A DNA stretch of 64,000 bases, taken from positions 227,737-291,736 of the forward strand of contig LQXN01000061.1 of NCBI GenBank assembly GCA_001648575.1, in the 5' to 3' direction. The position numbers and the translations under genes were made by a program. The notes beneath the pieces were generated by a model that saw only the letters and a list, made by a program, of their open reading frames with translations, was not told where the DNA came from and did no database searches. The stretch is from Sutcliffiella horikoshii DSM 8719 (lineage in GTDB: Bacteria; Bacillota; Bacilli; Bacillales; Bacillaceae_I). Below are positions 40,565 through 51,300 of this stretch, one piece after another; position 1 is the first letter of the stretch; every line of letters begins with the position of its first letter.

Positions 40565-40648
40565 TGGTCGGCCTCCTTTCGGCAATTACGTCTGAGAGGT
40601 GTTCTATACTTTTCTAATTAGTCTGATGCAAAAGGGGTGTTTTCAAAC

Positions 40649-40966
40649 ATGTTAACAAAACAGTTGCATATTTTCATTCAATATCCTATAAAGGAAACAG
40701 TGACCATGCAATATGAAGAAACAATGCAGCAGGTTTTTAGGGTGATGAGCGACATGGGCGCAAATGAATTCAAATGGTCCAGGGCGGGAGAAGAAAAAGG
40801 ATCTGCCTATTACCGCGAATCTTTTTTGCTGCCCACTGAGTCGCACTATTTTGCCATGAAAGCCCTTCGCTGCTCGGAAAGTAATCATGTTTTCCATGAG
40901 CTTTCCCAATTTATTGATAACGAGGCCGGTAGCATACAATACGTCGGCCTGAAAATTACTAGCTGA
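40649..40966 (+). CDS. Hypothetical protein between yfhP and mutY
   Basis: 105 residues from ATG 40649 (AAAGGGGTG upstream). Soluble, no clear domain: [20 protein letters not shown], a Cys near residue 73 and a C-terminal QYVGLKITS. It ends 17 bases before mutY, so it is probably co-transcribed. Not recognised. Confidence 0.6.
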   Translation: MLTKQLHIFIQYPIKETVTMQYEETMQQVFRVMSDMGANEFKWSRAGEEKGSAYYRESFLLPTESHYFAMKALRCSESNHVFHELSQFIDNEAGSIQYVGLKITS

Positions 40967-40983
40967 TCTTCTGGAGGTTTATT

Positions 40984-42090
40984 TTGAATAAAGAACATAT
41001 CCACCATGAACGACTTTATGATTTTGATATATATGGTTTCCAGCACGATTTAATTACTTGGTTTGAACGTGAACAACGTGAACTTCCTTGGAGGAAAGAC
41101 CAGGACCCTTATAAAGTCTGGGTTTCTGAAATAATGCTCCAGCAGACGAAAGTAGACACAGTCATTCCTTATTTTAATTCCTTTATTGAGCAGTTCCCAA
41201 ACATACAAAGTTTGGCTGAAGCGGAGGAGGACAAGGTGCTAAAAGCCTGGGAAGGACTCGGCTACTATTCCCGGGCGCGTAATCTGCAGAGCGCGGTAAG
41301 GGAAGTTCATGAAAGCTATGGGGGGATTGTCCCTAATACGCCTAGTGAGATATCCACTTTAACAGGAGTGGGCCCTTACACGACCGGTGCGATTTTAAGC
41401 ATCGCTTACGGTGTTCCGGAACCGGCTGTTGACGGAAATGTCATGAGGGTACTGTCAAGGATCCTATTGATCGAGGACGATATCGCCAAGCCGAGAACCC
41501 GAAAAGTTTTTGAAGAGGTCATCCGGGATTTAATTTCAAAAGACAATCCCTCTTTTTTCAATCAAGGGTTGATGGAGCTTGGAGCAATGGTCTGTACTCC
41601 AACCTCTCCATCCTGTCTATTATGTCCTGTCCGGGAATATTGCCGTGCATTTGCAGAAGGGGTCCAAAGGGAACTGCCTGTTAAAACGAAGAAAAAATCG
41701 ACCAGGCAGGTAGCGCTTGTCGCAGGAATTTTAGTAGACGATGAGGGCAGATTTTTGATTCACCGCCGGCCAAGTGAGGGCTTATTGGCGAACCTTTGGG
41801 AATTCCCGAATTTTGTGAAGGTGGATGAGCTCGGAACAGCCAAGCAACAATTGCAACAGTTGATGAAAACCGAATACGGCATGGACATTTCAGTGGGGGA
41901 CTATATAAATGATATTAAGCATGTTTTCTCACATTTGGTGTGGAATGTAAATGTGTACACAGGCAAGTGGCACGGGGATGTCCCGAAAGAGAGTGGATTG
42001 ACCGCAGTAACAATGGAGGAAATGATGAAATATGCATTTCCTGTCTCCCATCAAAACATGTGGAAGGAATATCTTAAGATCAAAAAGTAA
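40984..42090 (+). CDS. mutY: A/G-specific adenine glycosylase MutY
   Basis: 368 residues; TTG start with GGAGGT upstream. Order: helix-hairpin-helix glycosylase ([20 protein letters not shown], then [18 protein letters not shown] with [11 protein letters not shown] holding the catalytic Asp), the [4Fe-4S] loop [17 protein letters not shown], and a C-terminal NUDIX-like 8-oxoG-recognition domain. Removes adenine opposite 8-oxoguanine. Same position as yfhQ in B. subtilis. Confidence 0.95.
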   Translation: MNKEHIHHERLYDFDIYGFQHDLITWFEREQRELPWRKDQDPYKVWVSEIMLQQTKVDTVIPYFNSFIEQFPNIQSLAEAEEDKVLKAWEGLGYYSRARNLQSAVREVHESYGGIVPNTPSEISTLTGVGPYTTGAILSIAYGVPEPAVDGNVMRVLSRILLIEDDIAKPRTRKVFEEVIRDLISKDNPSFFNQGLMELGAMVCTPTSPSCLLCPVREYCRAFAEGVQRELPVKTKKKSTRQVALVAGILVDDEGRFLIHRRPSEGLLANLWEFPNFVKVDELGTAKQQLQQLMKTEYGMDISVGDYINDIKHVFSHLVWNVNVYTGKWHGDVPKESGLTAVTMEEMMKYAFPVSHQNMWKEYLKIKK

Positions 42091-42096
42091 GTGGAG

Positions 42097-42125
42097 GGGG
42101 ATCAACCTTTGTGGTTGATCCTTTA
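42097..42125 (+). terminator. Terminator after mutY
   Basis: GGATCAACC / GGTTGATCC perfect stem with a 5-base loop and TTTA tail. Confidence 0.7.
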
Positions 42126-42133
42126 TGCTGGGG

Positions 42134-42358
42134 TTAGTCATAACTAATACGGGTTCCGTGAGTCCAGTCCGCTTCATGGCGTTGGAATCCGCCGCGTGCT
42201 TCAATTTCCTTAATGATTTCCATGTGAATGCTTTGACCTTCTGCATTTAAGTAGGGAACCATTTGTTGCAAGGAATGATGAAAGTAAGCAAGTTCGGTGT
42301 CTTTCCACTCCTTTTTGGGATGCATAGACAGTTCGGTCATATCACGTCCGACATACAT
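42134..42358 (-). CDS. yfhS: YfhS family small protein
   Basis: 74 residues, MYVGRDMTELSMHPKKEWKD then ELAYFHHSLQQMVPYLNAEG and a C-terminal HGTRISYD. Length, motif and position between mutY and fabL match YfhS of B. subtilis. GGAGG precedes the ATG. Function unknown; Bacillus-specific. Confidence 0.87.
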   Translation of the reverse strand: MYVGRDMTELSMHPKKEWKDTELAYFHHSLQQMVPYLNAEGQSIHMEIIKEIEARGGFQRHEADWTHGTRISYD

Positions 42359-42464
42359 AGTTTCCTGCCTCCTTCATGGCAAAGTCTATGCAGTTATTGT
42401 TTGAAGAATCATTAAGGCTTATACTGAAAGATAGTAGATATAGTTTACATACATAAAGGAGTAG

Positions 42465-43220
<756 letters not shown>

Positions 43221-43302
43221 AATATACAGAAAATAATTTTTAAGTTTTTGTCATAGTTTCCTTGCGAAATGGTTATCTTAAAATTCGTGGAGGTGATAAA
43301 CA

Positions 43303-43488
43303 ATGGCAAACAACAACCAACAAAACCAACAACAACAACAGCAACAACAACAAGCTGCTCAACGCGCGAAGCAAGCTCAGCAAAACCAACAACAACACGG
43401 TGCTGAATTCGCTAGCGAAACAAATGCTCAAGAAGTGAGACAACAAAACGCTCAATCTTCAGCACAAAAGAACCAACAAAACCGCTAA
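43303..43488 (+). CDS. sspE: Gamma-type small acid-soluble spore protein
   Basis: 61 residues, Gln/Asn-rich: a run of glutamines near residues 9-17 and one copy of the EFASETNAQEVRQQNAQ unit. GGAGGTGAT before the ATG. B. subtilis SspE has two or three such units; here only one full unit is present, so this is a short form. It stores amino acids in the spore core for germination. A terminator follows. Confidence 0.9.
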   Translation: MANNNQQNQQQQQQQQQAAQRAKQAQQNQQQHGAEFASETNAQEVRQQNAQSSAQKNQQNR

Positions 43489-43509
43489 TCACAACAATAC
43501 AGCAACAAC

Positions 43510-43547
43510 AAAAGCACTCCTTATCACACCGATGGGGAGTGCTTTCT
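43510..43547 (+). terminator. Terminator after sspE
   Basis: AAAAGCACTCC / GGGGAGTGCTTTCTT hairpin. Confidence 0.85.
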
Positions 43548-43570
43548 TCGTGATGGAGGGGGAAAATCCT

Positions 43571-43674
43571 GGGGGGGTCTGACCCCTTTTCGTTCGTCAA
43601 ATTCCGACAGATTTTCATTTGGATACGCATGTATTCGACGTTAAGGTGGAATTTCCTTCTGGGGTCTGACCCCC
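43571..43674. repeat. ~100-bp segment bounded by GGGGTCTGACCCC palindromes
   Basis: GGGGGTCTGACCCC occurs at 43571-43586 and 43661-43674, with a ~75-base AT-richer segment between (CGTTCGTCAAATTCCGACAG ... CGACGTTAAGGTGG). A related GGGTCAGACCCC lies at 9900-9911. I recognise this as an intergenic repeat type in Bacillus, not a gene. Confidence 0.6.
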
Positions 43675-43730
43675 TTTTTCTCTTTTTTTCTCTTTTTTCT
43701 CTTTTTTTATTTCTTAATTTTTTTATCCTC
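43671..43730. other. Homopyrimidine tract
   Basis: Nearly pure C/T on the plus strand (repeats of CTTTTTT, TCTTTTTT). Low-complexity DNA; long minus-strand frames through it are artefacts. The remainder up to the ygaB ribosome site shows no other feature. Confidence 0.6.
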
Positions 43731-43840
43731 ATCACTCGACAAAACTTCCCTTTGGTCTACATATGTAGTCAAAGGGTTTGGGGGGAGGGGGAAGAATTTA
43801 TGTAATAGTGGGGTATGGTTATTAGGAGGAGGTAGTTGCG

Positions 43841-44092
43841 GTGGATAGGTTTGATATGGCGGTGTCGGAGCAGTTGAGGACAATGGATAGATTATTGTTG
43901 TTGCAAGGGGATATTGAGCGTTCTCAGAGGATTGAGGAGCAGATGAAACAATTGAAGGAAGAGGCTGAGAAGCTTCAAAAGTTAAAAGATGATATAGAGA
44001 AGATGAAAGAAGAGTTGGCAGAAATCCAGTCCATTTTTGAAGCGCAAACAGAAGAGGCGATCCGGTCGTATCATTTGCAGGAGTCAGTGTGA
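43841..44092 (+). CDS. ygaB: YgaB coiled-coil protein
   Basis: 83 residues, GTG start with AGGAGGAGG upstream. Almost entirely coiled coil from residue ~20 (IERSQRIEEQMKQLKEEAEK to KMKEELAEIQ). Position between sspE and ygaC matches B. subtilis ygaB. Function unknown. Confidence 0.82.
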   Translation: MDRFDMAVSEQLRTMDRLLLLQGDIERSQRIEEQMKQLKEEAEKLQKLKDDIEKMKEELAEIQSIFEAQTEEAIRSYHLQESV

Positions 44093-44133
44093 CAGGAGCA
44101 ATTCTCACCATTTATAAGCTATAAACTATAGGG

Positions 44134-44174
44134 ATGGAGCTGTCTTCTTTTCATAAAGATGGCTCTTTTGTTTT
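44134..44174 (+). terminator. Terminator after ygaB
   Basis: GAGC-TGTCTT / AAGATG-GCTC stem with TTTTGTTTT tail. Confidence 0.65.
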
Positions 44175-44263
44175 AAAATCTCACCTGAACCGTTATAATA
44201 GTAGAAAATGGTTTGCTTTTAACTGAGAAGTGCGGGCATAAAATAGAAAGAAGGGGAAGAGGA

Positions 44264-44794
44264 ATGGGTTGTCCCAAAGAAGGAGAGAAAATACAAATAC
44301 ATAGCTATAAGCACAATGGCCGCATCCATAGAGTATGGGATGAAACGACGGTGCTTAAGGGGACGCAAAACCTTGTTATTGGTGGAAACGACAAAACCAT
44401 TGTGACTGAATCGGACGGAAGAACCTGGATCACAAGGGAACCGGCAATTTGTTATTTTCATGGAAAGCATTGGTTCAACATCATCGGGATGATAAGAGAA
44501 GATGGGGTATACTACTATTGCAATATCAGCTCCCCATTTATCGCAGATGACGAAGCGGTTAAATACATAGATTATGACCTTGATATAAAGGTGTTTCCGG
44601 ATATGACCTTCATTTTATTGGATGAGGATGAATATGAAAAACACCGAAAAGAAATGAATTATCCTGATGTGATAGATAAAATCCTTAAAAGTAATGTAGA
44701 GACGTTGATTTCCTGGATCAGGCAGCGGAAAGGCCCGTTTGCCCCGGACTTTATCGATTTATGGTACGAGCGCTACCTTACTTATCGAGTGTAG
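44264..44794 (+). CDS. ygaC: YgaC DUF402 nucleoside di/triphosphatase
   Basis: 176 residues from ATG 44264 (AAGGGGAAGAGG upstream), identical in length to B. subtilis YgaC. Begins [23 protein letters not shown]402 core with [20 protein letters not shown] and [10 protein letters not shown], then [14 protein letters not shown]. Family members hydrolyse nucleoside 5'-di- and triphosphates with Mg2+ or Mn2+ (Ntdp in staphylococci). A terminator follows at 44817-44856. Confidence 0.88.
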   Translation: MGCPKEGEKIQIHSYKHNGRIHRVWDETTVLKGTQNLVIGGNDKTIVTESDGRTWITREPAICYFHGKHWFNIIGMIREDGVYYYCNISSPFIADDEAVKYIDYDLDIKVFPDMTFILLDEDEYEKHRKEMNYPDVIDKILKSNVETLISWIRQRKGPFAPDFIDLWYERYLTYRV

Positions 44795-44816
44795 AAAGCG
44801 AGCGATCAGGGAGACA

Positions 44817-44856
44817 AAAGGCAACTGGTAAAATTGATATGCCAGGCCTTTTTTGT
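44817..44856 (+). terminator. Terminator after ygaC
   Basis: AAAAGGCAACTGG pairing with CCAG-GCCTTTTTT. Confidence 0.7.
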
Positions 44857-45000
44857 TTTATGGTTAGTCATAATATATTTGATTCTCATAACCTAGTGCT
44901 CAAATCACAACCAAGCCCAAATTATACATACATGTTTCATTAGGGAAAGTGGAAGCTAAAAAGAAAGAAAAGTTAGTAGACATCATTGGGAGGAAGTCAA

Positions 45001-46746
45001 TTGGATAGTATAAAAAGGTATATGCGATTTGTAAAGCCATATCGGTGGCAAATTGTAGGTACCATTCTTATTGGAATGCTGAAATTCGGACTGCCATTAT
45101 TAATTCCTTTATTATTGAAGTACGTAGTAGATGATATTTTGCTTGTAGACGGTCGTTCTGCCGAGGAGAAAACAAATGAACTCCTTATGATCATGGGCGC
45201 AATTTTCCTGACCTTTTTGGTGTTAAGACCGCCGATTGAGTATTACAGACAATATTTTGCACAATGGACAGGCAGTAAGATTCTTTATGACCTGCGAGAC
45301 AAATTATTTGATCATATTCAGCGGCTTAGCCTTCGTTTTTATGCCAACAACCGGGCAGGGGAAGTGATTTCAAGGGTCATCCATGATGTGGAGCAAACAA
45401 AGCATTTTGTCATCACAGGTTTGATGAATTTCTGGCTGGACCTTGCAACCATCTTGATTGTCATCGTGATCATGTTCCAGGTGGATATCACCTTGACACT
45501 AGTATCCATCATGTTGTTCCCGTTCTATGGGTTCTCCATCAAATACTTTTACAGCCGCCTGCGTCATCTCACTAGAGTGCGTTCACAGGCCCTTGCTGAA
45601 GTGCAGGGACACTTGCATGAGCGTGTACAGGGGATGCCTGTCATCCAGAGCATGGCGATAGAAGACTATGAGCAGGAGCAATTTAAAAAACAGAACACAA
45701 ACTTTTTACAAAAAGCCTTGGACCACACAAGCTGGAACGCTAAAACGTTTGCGGTAGTGAACACGATTACCGATATTGCACCGCTTCTTGTTATTGGCTA
45801 CGCTGGCTATCAGGTTATCAATCAAGGATTGACGGTAGGGGAAATGGTCATGTTTGTTGCGTACATTGACCGCCTATACAATCCGTTGCGCAGATTGATC
45901 AACTCTTCCACAACCTTGACGCAGTCCATTGCATCAATGGACCGGGTATTTGAATTTGTGGATGAAAAATACGATATCACAGATAAGCCTAATGCCGTTG
46001 AATGCAAAACGGCACGCGGGGAAGTAAGCTTTGAGAATGTTTCATTTAAATATGAAAAAAATGAAGAATATGTATTGAAGAATTTATCTTTACAAGTCCG
46101 TGAAGGGGAAACCATTGCTCTTGTCGGAATGAGTGGTGGTGGAAAATCTACACTTGTCAGCCTTTTACCTCGGTTCTATGATGTTACAGATGGTAAAATC
46201 AAGCTGGACGGCGTGGACATTCGGGATGTCACGGTACATTCCTTGCGAAAGCAGATTGGCATCGTGCTTCAAGACAGTATTTTGTTCAGTGATACTGTCC
46301 GTGAAAATATTGCCCTTGGAAAACCTGACGCCACAATGGAAGAAATCATTGATGCGGCCAAAGCAGCCAATGCACATGATTTTATCTCAAACTTGCCGGA
46401 AGGTTACGAAACGAAAGTGGGAGAACGTGGTGTCAAGCTATCAGGTGGCCAAAAACAACGTGTTGCCATTGCCAGGGTGTTCTTGAAAAATCCGCCGATC
46501 CTTGTGATGGATGAGGCAACATCTGCACTCGACTTAGAGAGTGAACATCTGATACAAGAGTCACTCGAACGTCTGGCTGCAAACCGGACAACCTTTGTCG
46601 TGGCCCACCGCCTGTCAACCATAACCCATGCGAGCAGGATCGTGTTGCTCGAGCATGGAGAAATAGTGGAAGTCGGTTCACATGAAGAGTTAATGAAGAA
46701 AAAAGGACACTATTATAATTTGTTCATGATACAGGAGATAACATAA
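45001..46746 (+). CDS. ygaD: YgaD multidrug-type ABC exporter
   Basis: 581 residues from TTG 45001, set by GGGAGG upstream; TTG 44986 overlaps that site. Half-size exporter: six-helix membrane domain (residues ~1-310) fused to an ABC ATPase with Walker A GMSGGGKST, signature LSGGQKQR, Walker B ILVMDEAT and H-loop VAHRLST. Works as a homo- or heterodimer at the cell membrane. Substrate unknown; close to the Sav1866/BmrA group. Position as in B. subtilis. Confidence 0.9.
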   Translation: MDSIKRYMRFVKPYRWQIVGTILIGMLKFGLPLLIPLLLKYVVDDILLVDGRSAEEKTNELLMIMGAIFLTFLVLRPPIEYYRQYFAQWTGSKILYDLRDKLFDHIQRLSLRFYANNRAGEVISRVIHDVEQTKHFVITGLMNFWLDLATILIVIVIMFQVDITLTLVSIMLFPFYGFSIKYFYSRLRHLTRVRSQALAEVQGHLHERVQGMPVIQSMAIEDYEQEQFKKQNTNFLQKALDHTSWNAKTFAVVNTITDIAPLLVIGYAGYQVINQGLTVGEMVMFVAYIDRLYNPLRRLINSSTTLTQSIASMDRVFEFVDEKYDITDKPNAVECKTARGEVSFENVSFKYEKNEEYVLKNLSLQVREGETIALVGMSGGGKSTLVSLLPRFYDVTDGKIKLDGVDIRDVTVHSLRKQIGIVLQDSILFSDTVRENIALGKPDATMEEIIDAAKAANAHDFISNLPEGYETKVGERGVKLSGGQKQRVAIARVFLKNPPILVMDEATSALDLESEHLIQESLERLAANRTTFVVAHRLSTITHASRIVLLEHGEIVEVGSHEELMKKKGHYYNLFMIQEIT

Positions 46747-46751
46747 CTTTG

Positions 46752-46800
46752 GGTAACCAATCTTTAGCAGAGGAGGATTTCTGCGGAGGTTGGTTTTTCT
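46752..46800 (+). terminator. Terminator after ygaD
   Basis: AACCAATCTTTAGCAGA arm pairing with TCTGCGGAGGTTGGTTTTT; mismatched but long stem with T tract. Confidence 0.7.
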
Positions 46801-46874
46801 TATTTCGGGGGTAAACCTTGAGGTGGTAGTACCTGAAAATATGCATTCAAGAGTATTCTACGGTTCAAGGACCA

Positions 46875-46978
46875 ACTTCTTCATTTCCCGATTCACTTCT
46901 CTATTTCCCAAGTCGACTTCTTCATTTCCGAGCTCCCATTCTACATTTCCCAAACTCACTTCTGTGATTTCAGGTGAC
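46875..46978. repeat. Five-unit tandem array, ~21-bp period
   Basis: Units start at 46875, 46895, 46916, 46937 and 46958 (spacings 20, 21, 21, 21), each like ACTTCTTCATTTCCCGA. Read on the minus strand they give a heptad-like EVxLGN pattern, with no ribosome site. Sequence differs from the 1662-1766 array but the period and post-terminator position are the same. The rest of 46801-47084 shows no gene. Confidence 0.7.
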
Positions 46979-47084
46979 ACCCCGCAAAATACTAAGTCGG
47001 AATATCCCCAATAACCCCAAAATCCCCATACAAAAAACACCTCCCCACCAAAATCTCATAGCAGGAAAGTGCTTTTCGAAAATC

Positions 47085-48182
47085 TTATTCTTCCTCATTT
47101 GCGCCAATCTCGAACTCGTTGTCATCTACATGGTACTTCTGGAAGCTATCAATCAATTTGTCCAAGTGCTCCAATTGGTCGCTATAATCAATGATTTTGG
47201 AGACAAGCGGGAACAGGTGGTACCAAACCTCTACCTCGCCTTCATATTCACCCAAGTTCTCTTTATGAACCATGAATTCATTGATGAACTGCTGTTTATT
47301 GAAACGTTCCTCTTCGTACATCTCAGACGTGTTATGCTGCTTTATTTTGCCGACGAACTTTAATAGGATCTGTTCGTGCAAATTAACGAGGTTATCGAGT
47401 TCTGCTTTGATGTAATGCTGGTATTCTACTGGCATATGATGTAATTCATTTTCTAATCGGTGTAGCATCTTCAGCGTGTATAATGCACGATTACTCGTTA
47501 AGATCAGCTGTCTGAAAATTACCAGTTTGCGTGCTTTGGAGCTGGAATTTTTCAAGCTTGGAAAATAAGTGCGTTCTTCCTTGTAGAGCATGAAAAGCTG
47601 TTCAAGCTTTAGCACACGTTGGCGAAGCATCTCGATATCGGTTTTAAGTAGATGATGCTCCGTGCCGTGACGCATATTGATGCGAATCCATTTTAAAATG
47701 TCCTCTGTCGTCAATTTCACCTTGTAATAAAGTCTTGTTTCGTATTTGGGCGGTAAAAAGATTAGATTGACCAAAAAGGCGCATAAAATACCGATCATGA
47801 CGGTTGAAAAACGTATCATGGCGAATTCCAAGAAGTTTTCTCCAGGGTTTTCCATAATTGCGATGACGGTCACAAGCGCAAGTGGTATGGTGTTTTCAAT
47901 TTTTAATTTCAGGTTGATTCCAATGACGAAGATGGCGGTCAATCCGATGATGAACGGGTCATGTCCGAATAGTAAGGAAAAGATGATGGCTAGAATTGCC
48001 CCGATCAGGTTAGCCTGCACATGCTCGATAATGGATTGATACGATTTATAGATGGATGGTTGGATAGCAAAGATCGCTGCGATTCCTGCAAAGAAGGGCG
48101 TTGGGACATTTAGCCATTGTGCCACAAACAAAGCAAGGGTGATCGCGATACCGGTCTTGACTATACGGGCACCAAGTTTCAT
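47085..48182 (-). CDS. ygaE: YgaE aromatic-acid-exporter-like membrane protein
   Basis: 365 residues. An N-terminal membrane domain with several helices (to ~residue 150, AGIAAIFAIQPSIYKSYQSI motif typical of the FUSC/ArAE_1 family), then a long cytoplasmic helical domain (KLTTEDILKWIRINMRHG and onward) and an acidic C-terminus. The family is described as aromatic acid exporters; no substrate evidence here. AAGGAC-like ribosome site upstream. Position as in B. subtilis, convergent with ygaD. Confidence 0.85.
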   Translation of the reverse strand: MKLGARIVKTGIAITLALFVAQWLNVPTPFFAGIAAIFAIQPSIYKSYQSIIEHVQANLIGAILAIIFSLLFGHDPFIIGLTAIFVIGINLKLKIENTIPLALVTVIAIMENPGENFLEFAMIRFSTVMIGILCAFLVNLIFLPPKYETRLYYKVKLTTEDILKWIRINMRHGTEHHLLKTDIEMLRQRVLKLEQLFMLYKEERTYFPSLKNSSSKARKLVIFRQLILTSNRALYTLKMLHRLENELHHMPVEYQHYIKAELDNLVNLHEQILLKFVGKIKQHNTSEMYEEERFNKQQFINEFMVHKENLGEYEGEVEVWYHLFPLVSKIIDYSDQLEHLDKLIDSFQKYHVDDNEFEIGANEEE

Positions 48183-48334
48183 TTAAAATAAGTCCTTTCT
48201 TGTCTTTCCGAATTTAATAGCCTATTATCGTGAAAGTTAAACACTTAATAGTATATGCCGAAAGCGTGGTAATCATGTTATTCGATATTGTACTATACAC
48301 GGTTTCCTTTTGGAGCGCAAGCGGAAATATGACA

Positions 48335-48366
48335 GAAAAAAGCCCGCAAATGGAAGTTTGCGGGCC
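48335..48366 (-). terminator. Terminator of glutamate synthase gene
   Basis: On the minus strand GCCCGCAAA / TTTGCGGGC followed by TTTTTT. Confidence 0.85.
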
Positions 48367-48381
48367 GGTTGAATCAAAATA

Positions 48382-51300
48382 TCATTCTGTAGATACTGCT
48401 GGGTCAGCCTGTTCTTTGACAGGATTGACTTGCAGGAAGAAGTCTGCCGGGTTATCAAGCATTTGTTTGATTTCTGCTGCTTCTTCTATTTGGTGCTGGT
48501 CTAACAGTGATTGATGATAGATGGAAAGCAACTCCACAACATCCTTTAAACCAGAAGCATTCAGTGGTTCGATGTTTACTTTTGCGCCTTTTGCGATACG
48601 GCGTTTAAGTGCTTGTTTCGTCAAGCCCATTTCCGGCTGATGACGAAGGTAGACAGCTCCGCCTGTCATACCTGCACAGATCCATGGACCAGGGTCACCA
48701 AGGACAAGGCCGCGTCCATTTGTCATGTACTCAAATGCGAAACCTTTGATATTGGCGTTGACTCCAAGGTTTCCATGTTCAACGGCTGGGATGGGGGTGG
48801 TAACTTTCCCGCCGATGATCATGTCAGCTCCGGATAGACGGATCCCGGCACGGGCGTCGGCGTTTCCTTGGACGACAAGCGCTCCTTTTTGAGCACCGTA
48901 GCCAAAGCCTTTTCCGACAGATCCGTTATAAAATTTGCCGTCTTTTCCTTTGTATTTAAATACGAAGATGCTTCCGCCGAATGCGGTTTTCCCGATTCCA
49001 TCCTGTGCGCCACCTTCAACCTTGATGTTGATGCCGGTGGAGTTGTATGCACCAAGGCCGTTACCAGGAATCGATCCTTTGTTGTAGCGAAGCTCCACTT
49101 CAGGCAGCTCCAGGTAAGAGCCGTCCAAGCGCCCGCGTACACGGTGGCAGGAAACACGGCTACCTAGGACACGTTGTTCTGCTGTTACCGCATCAAATTG
49201 ACGGGATTCATGCAAATCGCTTTCTTGGTAATCGAGATATTCTGCACCAGCAGCAACAAGGAGCTTTTCTTTTTCCATGCTTGCTGCAACTTCTTTTTGT
49301 GCAAGCTGTGGCACGTCTAAAGTATGAAGCAAGTTGGAAAGGTCCAACGATTCCAAGCCGCGCACCTGCTCGAGAAGATCAGAGCGGCCGACAATATCCT
49401 GCAGGTTGTCAAAGCCAACTGAAGCTGTTAATGCTTTAAGTTCTTCACCAAAAGCAGTGAAAAGGTTCATCAGACCTTGTACGGCAAGGTCTGATTGTCT
49501 AGGAACAAAGCGACGCAGGCCGTGATCTTTTGCTTGTGCTTCGGATTCGATTTGCGTTGCGATCCCAACGTGACATGTATCCAAGTGACAGCCGCGGCAT
49601 GTTGTACAACCGATGGCGATCATGGAGAGAGTTCCGAATCCAATGCGGTTTGCCCCTAAAAGCATAACCTTCATACAGTCCAGTGCACTTTTAATTCCGC
49701 CGTCCGCCCAGATTTCCACTTTGTTGCGGAGACCGGATTCAATCAAGGCGTTATGAGCAGCTTTCACCCCAATTTCAACTGGTAAGCCTACATATTGAAG
49801 GGCATGTATTCTCGCTGCCCCTGTACCGCCGTCAAAACCGCTGATCGTGATGATGTCAGCACCGGCTTTTGCGATTCCCACTGCAATCGTCCCGATATTA
49901 GGAACGACCGGAACTTTAACAGCAACTTTTGCCTGATCGTTGGCTGTCTTCAGCTCGGCAATCATCTGAGCCAAGTCTTCGATGGAGTAGATATCATGGT
50001 TATTGGATGGAGAGATTAGGTCCGATCCAATTGTTGCATTACGTGCTTCGGCGATTTTAGCTGTAACTTTAGATCCAGGCAGATGTCCGCCTTCCCCAGG
50101 TTTTGCTCCTTGCCCGATCTTGATTTCCAGTAAGTTGGAGGAGTTAAGCAGCTCGGCATTTACTCCAAAACGTCCGGATGCAACTTGTTGACCGCGCGTA
50201 TTTGGATATTTTCCAAGCATATCTTTGATTTCGCCGCCCTCACCGTTCAGGCTGACCATGTTCAGTTTATTTGCAGCTTCGGCATATGCTCTAAATGCAA
50301 TTTCGTTTTGAGAACCAAAGGACATGGAGGCAATGACGAATGGCAAATCATGTGCACCTACCCCGATATTCACTTTTTCTTTTGAAGGTTGCTTTCCGGC
50401 GACCTTCAAATCAGTCAGATGACGGATAGTGATAGGGTTTTTCGTTTCTTGTTCATCCAGTTTTTCACGGTAGTCATCGTATGTTCCGTTCTTCGCCACG
50501 TCCCCGATTGCTTTCCAGATACGAGGGAAGAGGTGGAATGACTTGCCTGGTCGTGCTTTTTCATCTTCATAGTCCACTGCTCGCTCTGCAGCATCCTCTT
50601 TTAGTTTTGTAAAATTAAAGCCTAGTTTATCTGAGCCAAGGAAGTTGACGATGCCGAGCGCATTTTCGACTTCCTTATGAAGGCCGATTGCCGAAAATAG
50701 ACGGCCGTATCCGCGCAACTCATGAATTCCGATTGTGGAGATGACTTTTTCCATTCCTTTAGTAAGTGCTCCGAAAAGGTTTACGACAGGCTTGGTTGTC
50801 TCATCACTAACAGTCCCGAATAGAAGGTATGGACTGATGGCATTTGCGCCAAGCCCGATTGCCACCATTACATCATGAAGGGAGCGGATGGCACCGGAAC
50901 GAAGCAATAAAGCACACTTACGACGATATTGATGTTGGACCAATTCCTCATTAATGGCAGCAGTCACAAGATGCGGGTCCAACCAAAGCTGGCCTTCCTT
51001 GTGTGCTTGGGCATCATCAATGATCAATAATGTTTTGCCTTCTTTTACCGCGTCCACAGCATCCGCTTTTAAACGGTCCAAAGCTGACGGGATATCTTCA
51101 TCTGAACCACAGGTAGCATTTACGTAATAAGTCAGCCCTTGTGTGTGGAACTGGTTCACCACTTGGTCGTAGGAAGGCTGCCCCATTTCTGCTGCGCAAT
51201 CCATGCCGACCTGGCCTTCTACTAATAGTGGAGAAAGAAGTTCCATTGTGTAGCCATTTGGTACTTCGTCTTCTTTTTGCAAAGCAGGACGGGCACCAAG

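Noticed and set aside
43412..44111. Two minus-strand frames rich in Lys/Arg and Pro
   Set aside because: Produced by the homopyrimidine tract and by the antisense of ygaB.
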